Of a stretch of DNA of 64,000 nt, positions 36,971 to 49,731 are shown piece by piece. The stretch is taken from assembly GCA_023055355.1 (NCBI GenBank), contig JALJCS010000002.1:77395001-77459000 (forward strand), in the 5' to 3' direction. This DNA comes from Agelaius tricolor. Its lineage: Eukaryota > Chordata > Aves > Passeriformes > Icteridae. The notes beneath the pieces were generated by a model. It saw only the letters and a program-made list of their open reading frames with translations. It was not told the origin of the DNA and did not search any database. Positions within the stretch are counted from its first letter, which is position 1; each line of letters starts with the position of its first letter. The translations under genes were made by a program, and so were the position numbers.

Positions 36971-39900
36971 AGATGCCAAAAGTAAGCTCAGAGATGTTGC
37001 AAAAGCTGGGGAAAAAGTCAAGGAGGAAGACAGAACTTGGGAAAATATGGGGGACATGGTATGAACACTTGAAAATATCTAAAATCAAAAAAAAAAAAAA
37101 TCTTCCCCATATGCCAGTAAGTGCAGGCACATGAGCAAAGCTTGCCCAAATTGATCCCTGCTGAAGGCTAAAAGAGAAAAGAAGGACTTACAAACAGGCT
37201 GGAACGGAGATATCATCAAAGGAATTGCAATTGGAGGAGAAAAAAAAGAAAAGTGGGAAATTTGGGCAATTTAGTGACTAGAAGAAAATGGACCGGGATT
37301 ATATCAGAGCAGCGCAAAAAACCAAAAGATGCCAAAATTAAGCCCACAGATGTTGCAAAAGCCGGGGAAAATGTCAAGGAAGAAGAGAAATCTTGGAGAG
37401 GAAGATATGAGGGACATGGGATGAACACTTGAAAAAATCTAAAATCAAAAAAAAAAAAATCTTCCCCATATGCCAGTAAGTGCAGGCACATGTGCAAAGC
37501 TTGCCCAAATTGATCCCCGCTGAAGGCTAAAAGAGAAAAGAAGGACTTACAAACAGGCTGGAACGGAGATATCATCAAAGGAATTGCAATTGGAGGAGAA
37601 AAAAAAGAAAAGTGGGAAATTTGGGCAATTTAGTGACTAGAAGAAAATGGACCGGGATTATATCAGAGCAGTGCAAAAAACCAAAAGATGCCAAAACTAA
37701 GCTCACAGACCTTGCAAAAGCTGGGGAAAAAGTCAAGAAGGAAGAGACAACTTGGAGGGGAAGATTTAAAAGACATGGCATGGATGCTTCAAAAGAAGAA
37801 AAAAAAAAAGAAAAAAATCTTTCCCAAAGTCCAAGCCATCAAAAGGCATGGCATGTCATCAAGTGCAGGGACATGCACCAAAGATTCCTCTCTTGGTCGC
37901 CATTGAAATCGCAAGATTCCGTTTCCCTTCCCGAAAGGAAATTTCATTTCCTTTCGGGAAGGAAACGGAATCTTGCGACCCTGGAAAGAAAGGCTTCCAA
38001 AGCCTCGGGAAAGGAGATAGGATCCAATGAAATGCGAGTGAAAAAAGAGGCAAAAAAGCCAGAAAATGGGGACTTGTCGTGTCTTCCAGAAAAGGTCTGT
38101 GAGGAAAAGAGCTGCATTGCAAAGCACCAAAAGATGCCAAAAGTAAGCTCAGAGATGTTGCAAAAGCTGGGGAAAAAGTCAAGGAGGAAGACACAACTTG
38201 GGAAAATATGGGGTCACATGGTATGAACACTTGAAAGTATCTAATATAAAAAAAAAAAAAATCTTCCCCATATGCCAGTAAGTGCAGGCACATGAGCAAA
38301 GCTTGCCCAAATTGATCCCTGCTGAAGGCTAAAAGAGAAAAGAAGGACTTACAAACAGGCTGGAATGGAGATATCATCAAAGGAATTGCAATTGGAGGAG
38401 AAAAAAAAGAAAAGTGGGAAATTTGGGCAATTTAGTGACTAGAAGAAAATGGACCGGGATTATATCAGAGCAGTGCAAAAAACCAAAAGATGCCAAATTT
38501 AAGCCCACAGATGTTGCAAAAGCCAGGGAAAATGTCAAGGAAAAAGAGAAATCTTGGAGAGGAAGATATGAGGGACATGGTATGAACACTTGAAAAAATC
38601 TAAAATCAAAAAAAAAAAATCTTCCCCATATGCCAGTAAGTGCAGGCACATGTGCAAAGCTTGCCCAAATTGATCCCCGCTGAAGGCTAAAAGAGAAAAG
38701 AAGGACTTACAAACAGGCTGGAACGGAGATATCATCAAAGGAATTGCAATTGGAGGAGAAAAAAAAGAAAAGTGGGAAATTTGGGCAATTTAGTGACTAG
38801 AAGAAAATGGACCGGGATTCTATCAGAGCAGTGCAAAAAACCAAAAGATGCCAAAACTAAGCTCACAGACCTTGCAAAAGCTGGGGAAAAAGTCAAGAAG
38901 GAAGAGACAACTTGGAGGGGAAGATTTAAAAGACATGGCATGGATGCTTCAAAAGAAGAAAAAAAAAAAGAAAAAAATCTTTCCCAAAGTCCAAGCCATC
39001 AAAAGGCATGGCATGTCATCAAGTGCAGGGACATGCACCAAAGATTCCTCTCTTGGTCGCCATTGAAATCGCAAGATTCCGTTTCCCTTCCCGAAAGGAA
39101 ATTTCATTTCCTTTCGGGAAGGAAACGGAATCTTGCGACCCTGGAAAGAAAGGCTTCCAAAGCCTCGGGAAAGGAGATAGGATCCAATGAAATGCGAGTG
39201 AAAAAAGAGGCAAAAAAGCCAGAAAATGGGGACTTGTCGTGTCTTCCAGAAAAGGTCTGTGAGGAAAAGAGCTGCATTGCAAAGCACCAAAAGATGCCAA
39301 AACTAAGCTCAGAGATGTTGCAAAAGCTGGGGAAAAAGTCAAGGAGGAAGACACAACTTGGGAAAATATGGGGTCACATGGTATGAACACTTGAAAGTAT
39401 CTAATATATAAAAAAAAAAAATCTTCCCCATATGCCAGTAAGTGCAGGCACATGAGCAAAGCTTGCCCAAATTGATCCCTGCTGAAGGCTAAAAGAGAAA
39501 AGAAGGACTTAGAAACAGGCTGGAACGGAGATATCATCAAAGGAATTGCAATTGGAGGAGAAAAAAAAGAAAAGTGGGAAATTTGGGCAATTTAGTGACT
39601 AGAAGAAAATGGACCGGGATTATATCAGAGCAGTGCAAAAAACCAAAAGATGCCAAATTTAAGCCCACAGATGTTGCAAAAGCCAGGGAAAATGTCAAGG
39701 AAGAAGAGAAATCTTGGAGAGGAAGATCTGAGGGACATGGGATGAACACTTGAAAAACTCTAAAATCAAAAAAAAAAAATCTTCCCCATATGCCAGTAAG
39801 TGCAGGCACATGTGCAAAGCTTGCCCAAATTGATCCCCGCTGAAGGCTAAAAGAGAAAAGAAGGACTTACAAACAGGCTGGAACGGAGATATCATCAAAG

Positions 39901-42325
39901 GAATTGCAATTGGAGGAGAAAAAAAAGAAAAGTGGGAAATTTGGGCAATTTAGTGACTAGAAGAAAATGGACCGGGATTATATCAGAGCAGTGCAAAAAA
40001 CCAAAAGATGCCAAAACTAAGCTCACAGACCTTGCAAAAGCTGGGGAAAAAGTCAAGAAGGAAGAGACAACTTGGAGGGGAAGATTTAAAAGACATGGCA
40101 TGGATGCTTCAAAAGAAGAAAAAAAAAAAGGAAAAAATCTTCCCCAAAGTCCAAGCCATCAAAAGGCATGGCATGTCATCAAGTGCAGGGACATGCACCA
40201 AAGATTCCTCTCTTGGTCCCCATTGAAATCGCAAGATTCCGTTTCCCTTCCCGAAAGGAAATTTCATTTCCTTTCGGGAAGGAAACGGAATCTTGCGACC
40301 CTGGAAAGAAAGGCTTCCAAAGCCTCGGGAAAGGAGATAGGATCCAATGAAATGCGAGTGAAAAAAACGGCAAAAAAGCCAGAAAATGGGGACTTGTCGT
40401 GTCTTCCAGAAATGGTCTGTGAGGAAAAGAGTTGCATTGCAAAGGAGCAAAAGATGCCAAAAGTAAGCTCAGAGATGTTGCAAAAGCTGGGGAAAAAGTC
40501 AAGGAGGAAGACACAACTTGGGAAAATATGGGGTCACATGGTATGAACACTTGAAAGTATCTAATATATAAAAAAAAAAAATCTTCCCCATATGCCAGTA
40601 AGTGCAGGCACATGAGCAAAGCTTGCCCAAATTGATCCCTGCTGAAGGCTAAAAGAGAAAAGAAGGACTTAGAAACAGGCTGGAATGGAGATATCATCAA
40701 AGGAATTGCAATTGGAGGAGAAAAAAAAGAAAAGTGGGAAATTTGGGCAATTTAGTGACTAGAAGAAAATGGACCGGGATTATATCAGAGCAGTGCAAAA
40801 AACCAAAAGATGCCAAAATTAAGCCCACAGATGTTGCAAAAGCCAGGGAAAATGTCAAGGAAAAAGAGAAATCTTGGAGAGGAAGATCTGAGGGACATGG
40901 GATGAACACTTGAAAAACTCTAAAATCAAAAAAAAAAAATCTTCCCCATATGCCAGTAAGTGCAGGCACATGTGCAAAGCTTGCAGAAATTCATCCCCGC
41001 TGAAGGCTAAAAGAGAAAAGAAGGACTTACAAACAGGCTGGAACGGAGATATCATCAAAGGAATTGCAATTGGAGGAGAAAAAAAAGAAAAGTGGGAAAT
41101 TTGGGCAATTTAGTGACTAGAAGAAAATGGACCGGGATTCTATCAGAGCAGTGCAAAAAACCAAAAGATGCCAAAACTAAGCTCACAGACCTTGCAAAAG
41201 CTGGGGAAAAAGTCAAGAAGGAAGAGACAACTTGGAGGGGAAGATTTAAAAGACATGGCATGGATGCTTCAAAAGAAGAAAAAAAAAAAGAAAAAAATCT
41301 TTCCCAAAGTCCAAGCCATCAAAAGGCATGGCATGTCATCAAGTGCAGGGACATGCACCAAAGATTCCTCTCTTGGTCGCCATTGAAATCGCAAGATTCC
41401 GTTTCCCTTCCCGAAAGGAAATTTCATTTCCTTTCGGGAAGGAAACGGAATCTTGCGACCCTGGAAAGAAAGGCTTCCAAAGCCTCGGGAAAGGAGATAG
41501 GATCCAATGAAATGCGAGTGAAAAAAGCGGCAAAAAAGCCAGAAAATGGGGACTTGTCGTGTCTTCCAGAAAAGGTCTGTGAGGAAAAGAGCTGCATTGC
41601 AAAGCACCAAAAGATGCCAAAAGTAAGCTCAGAGATGTTGCAAAAGCTGGGGAAAAAGTCAAGGAGGAAGACACAACTTGGGAAAATATGGGGTCACATG
41701 GTATGAACACTTGAAAGTATCTAATATAAAAAAAAAAAAAATCTTCCCCATATGCCAGTAAGTGCAGGCACATGAGCAAAGCTTGCCCAAATTGATCCCT
41801 GCTGAAGGCTAAAAGAGAAAAGAAGGACTTAGAAACAGGCTGGAACGGAGATATCATCAAAGGAATTGCAATTGGAGGAGAAAAAAAAGAAAAGTGGGAA
41901 ATTTGGGCAATTTAGTGACTAGAAGAAAATGGACCGGGATTATATCAGAGCAGTGCAAAAAACCAAAAGATGCCAAATTTAAGCCCACAGATGTTGCAAA
42001 AGCCAGGGAAAATGTCAAGGAAAAAGAGAAATCTTGGAGAGGAAGATATGAGGGACATGGTATGAACACTTGAAAAAATCTAAAATCAAAAAAAAAAAAT
42101 CTTCCCCATATGCCAGTAAGTGCAGGCACATGTGCAAAGCTTGCCCAAATTGATCCCCGCTGAAGGCTAAAAGAGAAAAGAAGGACTTACAAACAGGCTG
42201 GAACGGAGATATCATCAAAGGAATTGCAATTGGAGGAGAAAAAAAAGAAAAGTGGGAAATTTGGGCAATTTAGTGACTAGAAGAAAATGGACCGGGATTA
42301 TATCAGAGCAGTGCAAAAAACCAAA

Positions 42326-43127
42326 AGATGCCAAAACTAAGCTCACAGACCTTGCAAAAGCTGGGGAAAAAGTCAAGAAGGAAGAGACAACTTGGAGGGG
42401 AAGATTTAAAAGACATGGCATGGATGCTTCAAAAGAAGAAAAAAAAAAAGAAAAAAATCTTTCCCAAAGTCCAAGCCATCAAAAGGCATGGCATGTCATC
42501 AAGTGCAGGGACATGCACCAAAGATTCCTCTCTTGGTCGCCATTGAAATCGCAAGATTCCGTTTCCCTTCCCGAAAGGAAATTTCATTTCCTTTCGGGAA
42601 GGAAACGGAATCTTGCGACCCTGGAAAGAAAGGCTTCCAAAGCCTCGGGAAAGGAGATAGGATCCAATGAAATGCGAGTGAAAAAAGAGGCAAAAAAGCC
42701 AGAAAATGGGGACTTGTCGTGTCTTCCAGAAAAGGTCTGTGAGGAAAAGAGCTGCATTGCAAAGCACCAAAAGATGCCAAAAGTAAGCTCAGAGATGTTG
42801 CAAAAGCTGGGGAAAAAGTCAAGGAGGAAGACACAACTTGGGAAAATATGGGGTCACATGGTATGAACACTTGAAAGTATCTAATATATAAAAAAAAAAA
42901 ATCTTCCCCATATGCCAGTAAGTGCAGGCACATGAGCAAAGCTTGCCCAAATTGATCCCTGCTGAAGGCTAAAAGAGAAAAGAAGGACTTAGAAACAGGC
43001 TGGAACGGAGATATCATCAAAGGAATTGCAATTGGAGGAGAAAAAAAAGAAAAGTGGGAAATTTGGGCAATTTAGTGACTAGAAGAAAATGGACCGGGAT
43101 TATATCAGAGCAGTGCAAAAAACCAAA
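42326..43127 (+). repeat. AB unit lacking C (802 bp)
   Basis: Last unit of block III copy 1. It is followed by the hybrid at 43128, which has agctggggaaa where the equivalent at 35364 has agccggggaaa, so the C portion ends earlier there. Confidence 0.9.
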
Positions 43128-46100
43128 AGATGCCAAAATTAAGCCCACAGATGTTGCAAAAGCTGGGGAAAAAGTCAAGAAGGAAGAGACAACTTGGAGG
43201 GGAAGATTTAAAAGACATGGCATGGATGCTTCAAAAGAAGAAAAAAAAAAAGGAAAAAATCTTTCCCAAAGTCCAAGCCATCAAAAGGCATGGCATGTCA
43301 TCAAGTGCAGGGACATGCACCAAAGATTCCTCTCTTGGTCGCCATTGAAATCGCAAGATTCCGTTTCCCTTCCCGAAAGGAAATTTCATTTCCTTTCGGG
43401 AAGGAAACGGAATCTTGCGACCCTGGAAAGAAAGGCTTCCAAAGCCTCGGGAAAGGAGATAGGATCCAATGAAATGCGAGTGAAAAAAGAGGCAAAAAAG
43501 CCAGAAAATGGGGACTTGTCGTGTCTTCCAGAAATGGTCTGTGAGGAAAAGAGTTGCATTGCAAAGGAGCAAAAGATGCCAAAAGTAAGCTCAGAGATGT
43601 TGCAAAAGCTGGGGAAAAAGTCAAGGAGGAAGACAGAACTTGGGAAAATATGGGGGACATGGTATGAACACTTGAAAATATCTAAAATCAAAAAAAAAAA
43701 AAATCTTCCCCATATGCCAGTAAGTGCAGGCACATGAGCAAAGCTTGCCCAAATTGATCCCTGCTGAAGGCTAAAAGAGAAAAGAAGGACTTACAAACAG
43801 GCTGGAACGGAGATATCATCAAAGGAATTGCAATTGGAGGAGAAAAAAAAGAAAAGTGGGAAATTTGGGCAATTTAGTGACTAGAAGAAAATGGACCGGG
43901 ATTATATCAGAGCAGCGCAAAAAACCAAAAGATGCCAAAATTAAGCCCACAGATGTTGCAAAAGCCGGGGAAAATGTCAAGGAAGAAGAGAAATCTTGGA
44001 GAGGAAGATATGAGGGACATGGTATGAACACTTGAAAAAATCTAAAATCAAAAAAAAAAAAATCTTCCCCATATGCCAGTAAGTGCAGGCACATGTGCAA
44101 AGCTTGCCCAAATTGATCCCCGCTGAAGGCTAAAAGAGAAAAGAAGGACTTACAAACAGGCTGGAACGGAGATATCATCAAAGGAATTGCAATTGGAGGA
44201 GAAAAAAAAGAAAAGTGGGAAATTTGGGCAATTTAGTGACTAGAAGAAAATGGACCGGGATTATATCAGAGCAGTGCAAAAAACCAAAAGATGCCAAAAT
44301 TAAGCCCACAGATGTTGCAAAAGCCGGGGAAAAAGTCAAGAAGGAAGACACAACTTGGAGGGGAAGATTTAAAAGACATGGCATGGATGCTTCAAAAGAA
44401 GAAAAAAAAAAAGGAAAAAATCTTTCCCAAAGTCCAAGCCATCAAAAGGCATGGCATGTCATCAAGTGCAGGGACATGCACCAAAGATTCCTCTCTTGGT
44501 CGCCATTGAAATCGCAAGATTCCGTTTCCCTTCCCGAAAGGAAATTTCATTTCCTTTCGGGAAGGAAACGGAATCTTGCGACCCTGGAAAGAAAGGCTTC
44601 CAAAGCCTCGGGAAAGGAGATAGGATCCAATGAAATGCGAGTGAAAAAAGCGGCAAAAAAGCCAGAAAATGGGGACTTGTCGTGTCTTCCAGAAATGGTC
44701 TGTGAGGAAAAGAGTTGCATTGCAAAGGAGCAAAAGATGCCAAAAGTAAGCTCAGAGATGTTGCAAAAGCTGGGGAAAAAGTCAAGGAGGAAGACAGAAC
44801 TTGGGAAAATATGGGGGACATGGTATGAACACTTGAAAATATCTAAAATCAAAAAAAAAAAAAATCTTCCCCATATGCCAGTAAGTGCAGGCACATGAGC
44901 AAAGCTTGCCCAAATTGATCCCTGCTGAAGGCTAAAAGAGAAAAGAAGGACTTAGAAACAGGCTGGAACGGAGATATCATCAAAGGAATTGCAATTGGAG
45001 GAGAAAAAAAAGAAAAGTGGGAAATTTGGGCAATTTAGTGACTAGAAGAAAATGGACCGGGATTATATCAGAGCAGCGCAAAAAACCAAAAGATGCCAAA
45101 ATTAAGCCCACAGATGTTGCAAAAGCCGGGGAAAATGTCAAGGAAGAAGAGAAATCTTGGAGAGGAAGATATGAGGGACATGGGATGAACACTTGAAAAA
45201 ATCTAAAATCAAAAAAAAAAAAATCTTCCCCATATGCCAGTAAGTGCAGGCACATGTGCAAAGCTTGCCCAAATTGATCCCCGCTGAAGGCTAAAAGAGA
45301 AAAGAAGGACTTACAAACAGGCTGGAACGGAGATATCATCAAAGGAATTGCAATTGGAGGAGAAAAAAAAGAAAAGTGGGAAATTTGGGCAATTTAGTGA
45401 CTAGAAGAAAATGGACCGGGATTATATCAGAGCAGTGCAAAAAACCAAAAGATGCCAAAACTAAGCTCACAGACCTTGCAAAAGCTGGGGAAAAAGTCAA
45501 GAAGGAAGAGACAACTTGGAGGGGAAGATTTAAAAGACATGGCATGGATGCTTCAAAAGAAGAAAAAAAAAAAGAAAAAAATCTTTCCCAAAGTCCAAGC
45601 CATCAAAAGGCATGGCATGTCATCAAGTGCAGGGACATGCACCAAAGATTCCTCTCTTGGTCGCCATTGAAATCGCAAGATTCCGTTTCCCTTCCCGAAA
45701 GGAAATTTCATTTCCTTTCGGGAAGGAAACGGAATCTTGCGACCCTGGAAAGAAAGGCTTCCAAAGCCTCGGGAAAGGAGATAGGATCCAATGAAATGCG
45801 AGTGAAAAAAGAGGCAAAAAAGCCAGAAAATGGGGACTTGTCGTGTCTTCCAGAAAAGGTCTGTGAGGAAAAGAGCTGCATTGCAAAGCACCAAAAGATG
45901 CCAAAAGTAAGCTCAGAGATGTTGCAAAAGCTGGGGAAAAAGTCAAGGAGGAAGACACAACTTGGGAAAATATGGGGTCACATGGTATGAACACTTGAAA
46001 GTATCTAATATAAAAAAAAAAAAAATCTTCCCCATATGCCAGTAAGTGCAGGCACATGAGCAAAGCTTGCCCAAATTGATCCCTGCTGAAGGCTAAAAGA

Positions 46101-49100
46101 GAAAAGAAGGACTTAGAAACAGGCTGGAACGGAGATATCATCAAAGGAATTGCAATTGGAGGAGAAAAAAAAGAAAAGTGGGAAATTTGGGCAATTTAGT
46201 GACTAGAAGAAAATGGACCGGGATTGTATCAGAGCAGTGCAAAAAACCAAAAGATGCCAAATTTAAGCCCACAGATGTTGCAAAAGCCGGGGAAAATGTC
46301 AAGGAAAAAGAGAAATCTTGGAGAGGAAGATATGAGGGACATGGTATGAACACTTGAAAAAATCTAAAATCAAAAAAAAAAAATCTTCCCCATATGCCAG
46401 TAAGTGCAGGCACATGTGCAAAGCTTGCCCAAATTGATCCCCGCTGAAGGCTAAAAGAGAAAAGAAGGACTTACAAACAGGCTGGAACGGAGATATCATC
46501 AAAGGAATTGCAATTGGAGGAGAAAAAAAAGAAAAGTGGGAAATTTGGGCAATTTAGTGACTAGAAGAAAATGGACCGGGATTATATCAGAGCAGTGCAA
46601 AAAACCAAAAGATGCCAAAACTAAGCTCACAGACCTTGCAAAAGCTGGGGAAAAAGTCAAGAAGGAAGAGACAACTTGGAGGGGAAGATTTAAAAGACAT
46701 GGCATGGATGCTTCAAAAGAAGAAAAAAAAAAAGAAAAAAATCTTTCCCAAAGTCCAAGCCATCAAAAGGCATGGCATGTCATCAAGTGCAGGGACATGC
46801 ACCAAAGATTCCTCTCTTGGTCGCCATTGAAATCGCAAGATTCCGTTTCCCTTCCCGAAAGGAAATTTCATTTCCTTTCGGGAAGGAAACGGAATCTTGC
46901 GACCCTGGAAAGAAAGGCTTCCAAAGCCTCGGGAAAGGAGATAGGATCCAATGAAATGCGAGTGAAAAAAGAGGCAAAAAAGCCAGAAAATGGGGACTTG
47001 TCGTGTCTTCCAGAAAAGGTCTGTGAGGAAAAGAGCTGCATTGCAAAGCACCAAAAGATGCCAAAACTAAGCTCAGAGATGTTGCAAAAGCTGGGGAAAA
47101 AGTCAAGGAGGAAGACACAACTTGGGAAAATATGGGGTCACATGGTATGAACACTTGAAAGTATCTAATATATAAAAAAAAAAAATCTTCCCCATATGCC
47201 AGTAAGTGCAGGCACATGAGCAAAGCTTGCCCAAATTGATCCCTGCTGAAGGCTAAAAGAGAAAAGAAGGACTTAGAAACAGGCTGGAACGGAGATATCA
47301 TCAAAGGAATTGCAATTGGAGGAGAAAAAAAAGAAAAGTGGGAAATTTGGGCAATTTAGTGACTAGAAGAAAATGGACCGGGATTATATCAGAGCAGTGC
47401 AAAAAACCAAAAGATGCCAAATTTAAGCCCACAGATGTTGCAAAAGCCAGGGAAAATGTCAAGGAAGAAGAGAAATCTTGGAGAGGAAGATCTGAGGGAC
47501 ATGGGATGAACACTTGAAAAACTCTAAAATCAAAAAAAAAAAATCTTCCCCATATGCCAGTAAGTGCAGGCACATGTGCAAAGCTTGCCCAAATTGATCC
47601 CCGCTGAAGGCTAAAAGAGAAAAGAAGGACTTACAAACAGGCTGGAACGGAGATATCATCAAAGGAATTGCAATTGGAGGAGAAAAAAAAGAAAAGTGGG
47701 AAATTTGGGCAATTTAGTGACTAGAAGAAAATGGACCGGGATTATATCAGAGCAGTGCAAAAAACCAAAAGATGCCAAAACTAAGCTCACAGACCTTGCA
47801 AAAGCTGGGGAAAAAGTCAAGAAGGAAGAGACAACTTGGAGGGGAAGATTTAAAAGACATGGCATGGATGCTTCAAAAGAAGAAAAAAAAAAAGAAAAAA
47901 ATCTTTCCCAAAGTCCAAGCCATCAAAAGGCATGGCATGTCATCAAGTGCAGGGACATGCACCAAAGATTCCTCTCTTGGTCCCCATTGAAATCGCAAGA
48001 TTCCGTTTCCCTTCCCGTAAGGAAATTTCATTTCCTTTCGGGAAGGAAACGGAATCTTGCGACCCTGGAAAGAAAGGCTTCCAAAGCCTCGGGAAAGGAG
48101 ATAGGATCCAATGAAATGCGAGTGAAAAAAGAGGCAAAAAAGCCAGAAAATGGGGACTTGTCGTGTCTTCCAGAAATGGTCTGTGAGGAAAAGAGCTGCA
48201 TTGCAAAGCACCAAAAGATGCCAAAAGTAAGCTCAGAGATGTTGCAAAAGCTGGGGAAAAAGTCAAGGAGGAAGACACAACTTGGGAAAATATGGGGTCA
48301 CATGGTATGAACACTTGAAAGTATCTAATATATAAAAAAAAAAAATCTTCCCCATATGCCAGTAAGTGCAGGCACATGAGCAAAGCTTGCCCAAATTGAT
48401 CCCTGCTGAAGGCTAAAAGAGAAAAGAAGGACTTAGAAACAGGCTGGAACGGAGATATCATCAAAGGAATTGCAATTGGAGGAGAAAAAAAAGAAAAGTG
48501 GGAAATTTGGGCAATTTAGTGACTAGAAGAAAATGGACCGGGATTATATCAGAGCAGTGCAAAAAACCAAAAGATGCCAAATTTAAGCCCACAGATGTTG
48601 CAAAAGCCAGGGAAAATGTCAAGGAAGAAGAGAAATCTTGGAGAGGAAGATATGAGGGACATGGGATGAACACTTGAAAAACTCTAAAATCAAAAAAAAA
48701 AAATCTTCCCCATATGCCAGTAAGTGCAGGCACATGTGCAAAGCTTGCAGAAATTGATCCCCGCTGAAGGCTAAAAGAGAAAAGAAGGACTTACAAACAG
48801 GCTGGAACGGAGATATCATCAAAGGAATTGCAATTGGAGGAGAAAAAAAAGAAAAGTGGGAAATTTGGGCAATTTAGTGACTAGAAGAAAATGGACCGGG
48901 ATTCTATCAGAGCAGTGCAAAAAACCAAAAGATGCCAAAACTAAGCTCACAGACCTTGCAAAAGCTGGGGAAAAAGTCAAGAAGGAAGAGACAACTTGGA
49001 GGGGAAGATTTAAAAGACATGGCATGGATGCTTCAAAAGAAGAAAAAAAAAAAGAAAAAAATCTTTCCCAAAGTCCAAGCCATCAAAAGGCATGGCATGT

Positions 49101-49731
49101 CATCAAGTGCAGGGACATGCACCAAAGATTCCTCTCTTGGTCGCCATTGAAATCGCAAGATTCCGTTTCCCTTCCCGAAAGGAAATTTCATTTCCTTTCG
49201 GGAAGGAAACGGAATCTTGCGACCCTGGAAAGAAAGGCTTCCAAAGCCTCGGGAAAGGAGATAGGATCCAATGAAATGCGAGTGAAAAAAGAGGCAAAAA
49301 AGCCAGAAAATGGGGACTTGTCGTGTCTTCCAGAAAAGGTCTGTGAGGAAAAGAGCTGCATTGCAAAGCACCAAAAGATGCCAAAAGTAAGCTCAGAGAT
49401 GTTGCAAAAGCTGGGGAAAAAGTCAAGGAGGAAGACTCAACTTGGGAAAATATGGGGTCACATGGTATGAACACTTGAAAGTATCTAATATATAAAAAAA
49501 AAAAATCTTCCCCATATGCCAGTAAGTGCAGGCACATGAGCAAAGCTTGCCCAAATTGATCCCTGCTGAAGGCTAAAAGAGAAAAGAAGGACTTAGAAAC
49601 AGGCTGGAACGGAGATATCATCAAAGGAATTGCAATTGGAGGAGAAAAAAAAGAAAAGTGGGAAATTTGGGCAATTTAGTGACTAGAAGAAAATGGACCG
49701 GGATTATATCAGAGCAGTGCAAAAAACCAAA
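43128..49731 (+). repeat. Higher-order block III, copy 2 (6604 bp, 6 units)
   Basis: Starts: 43128, 44289, 45450, 46610, 47770 and 48930 (AB). It is one trimer shorter than copy 1. The unit at 47770 has the cccgtaagg hairpin variant and the unit at 48930 follows a gattctatcag variant; both recur 6604 bp to the right. Confidence 0.88.
48930..49731 (+). repeat. AB unit lacking C (802 bp)
   Basis: Last C-less unit in the window. The matching unit of the next block (55534) keeps its C, so the two blocks differ by presence or absence of this one monomer. Confidence 0.9.

Larger units (their letters stand above)
35364..43127 (+). repeat. Higher-order block III, copy 1 (7764 bp, 7 units)
   Basis: Starts: 35364 and 36525 (both C/A hybrids), 37686, 38846, 40006, 41166 and 42326 (AB). 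Shared tags with copy 2 include gacagaacttggg in the B subunits of the first two units, and aaaactaagctcagag at the B start of the unit at 38846, matched at 46610. Confidence 0.87.
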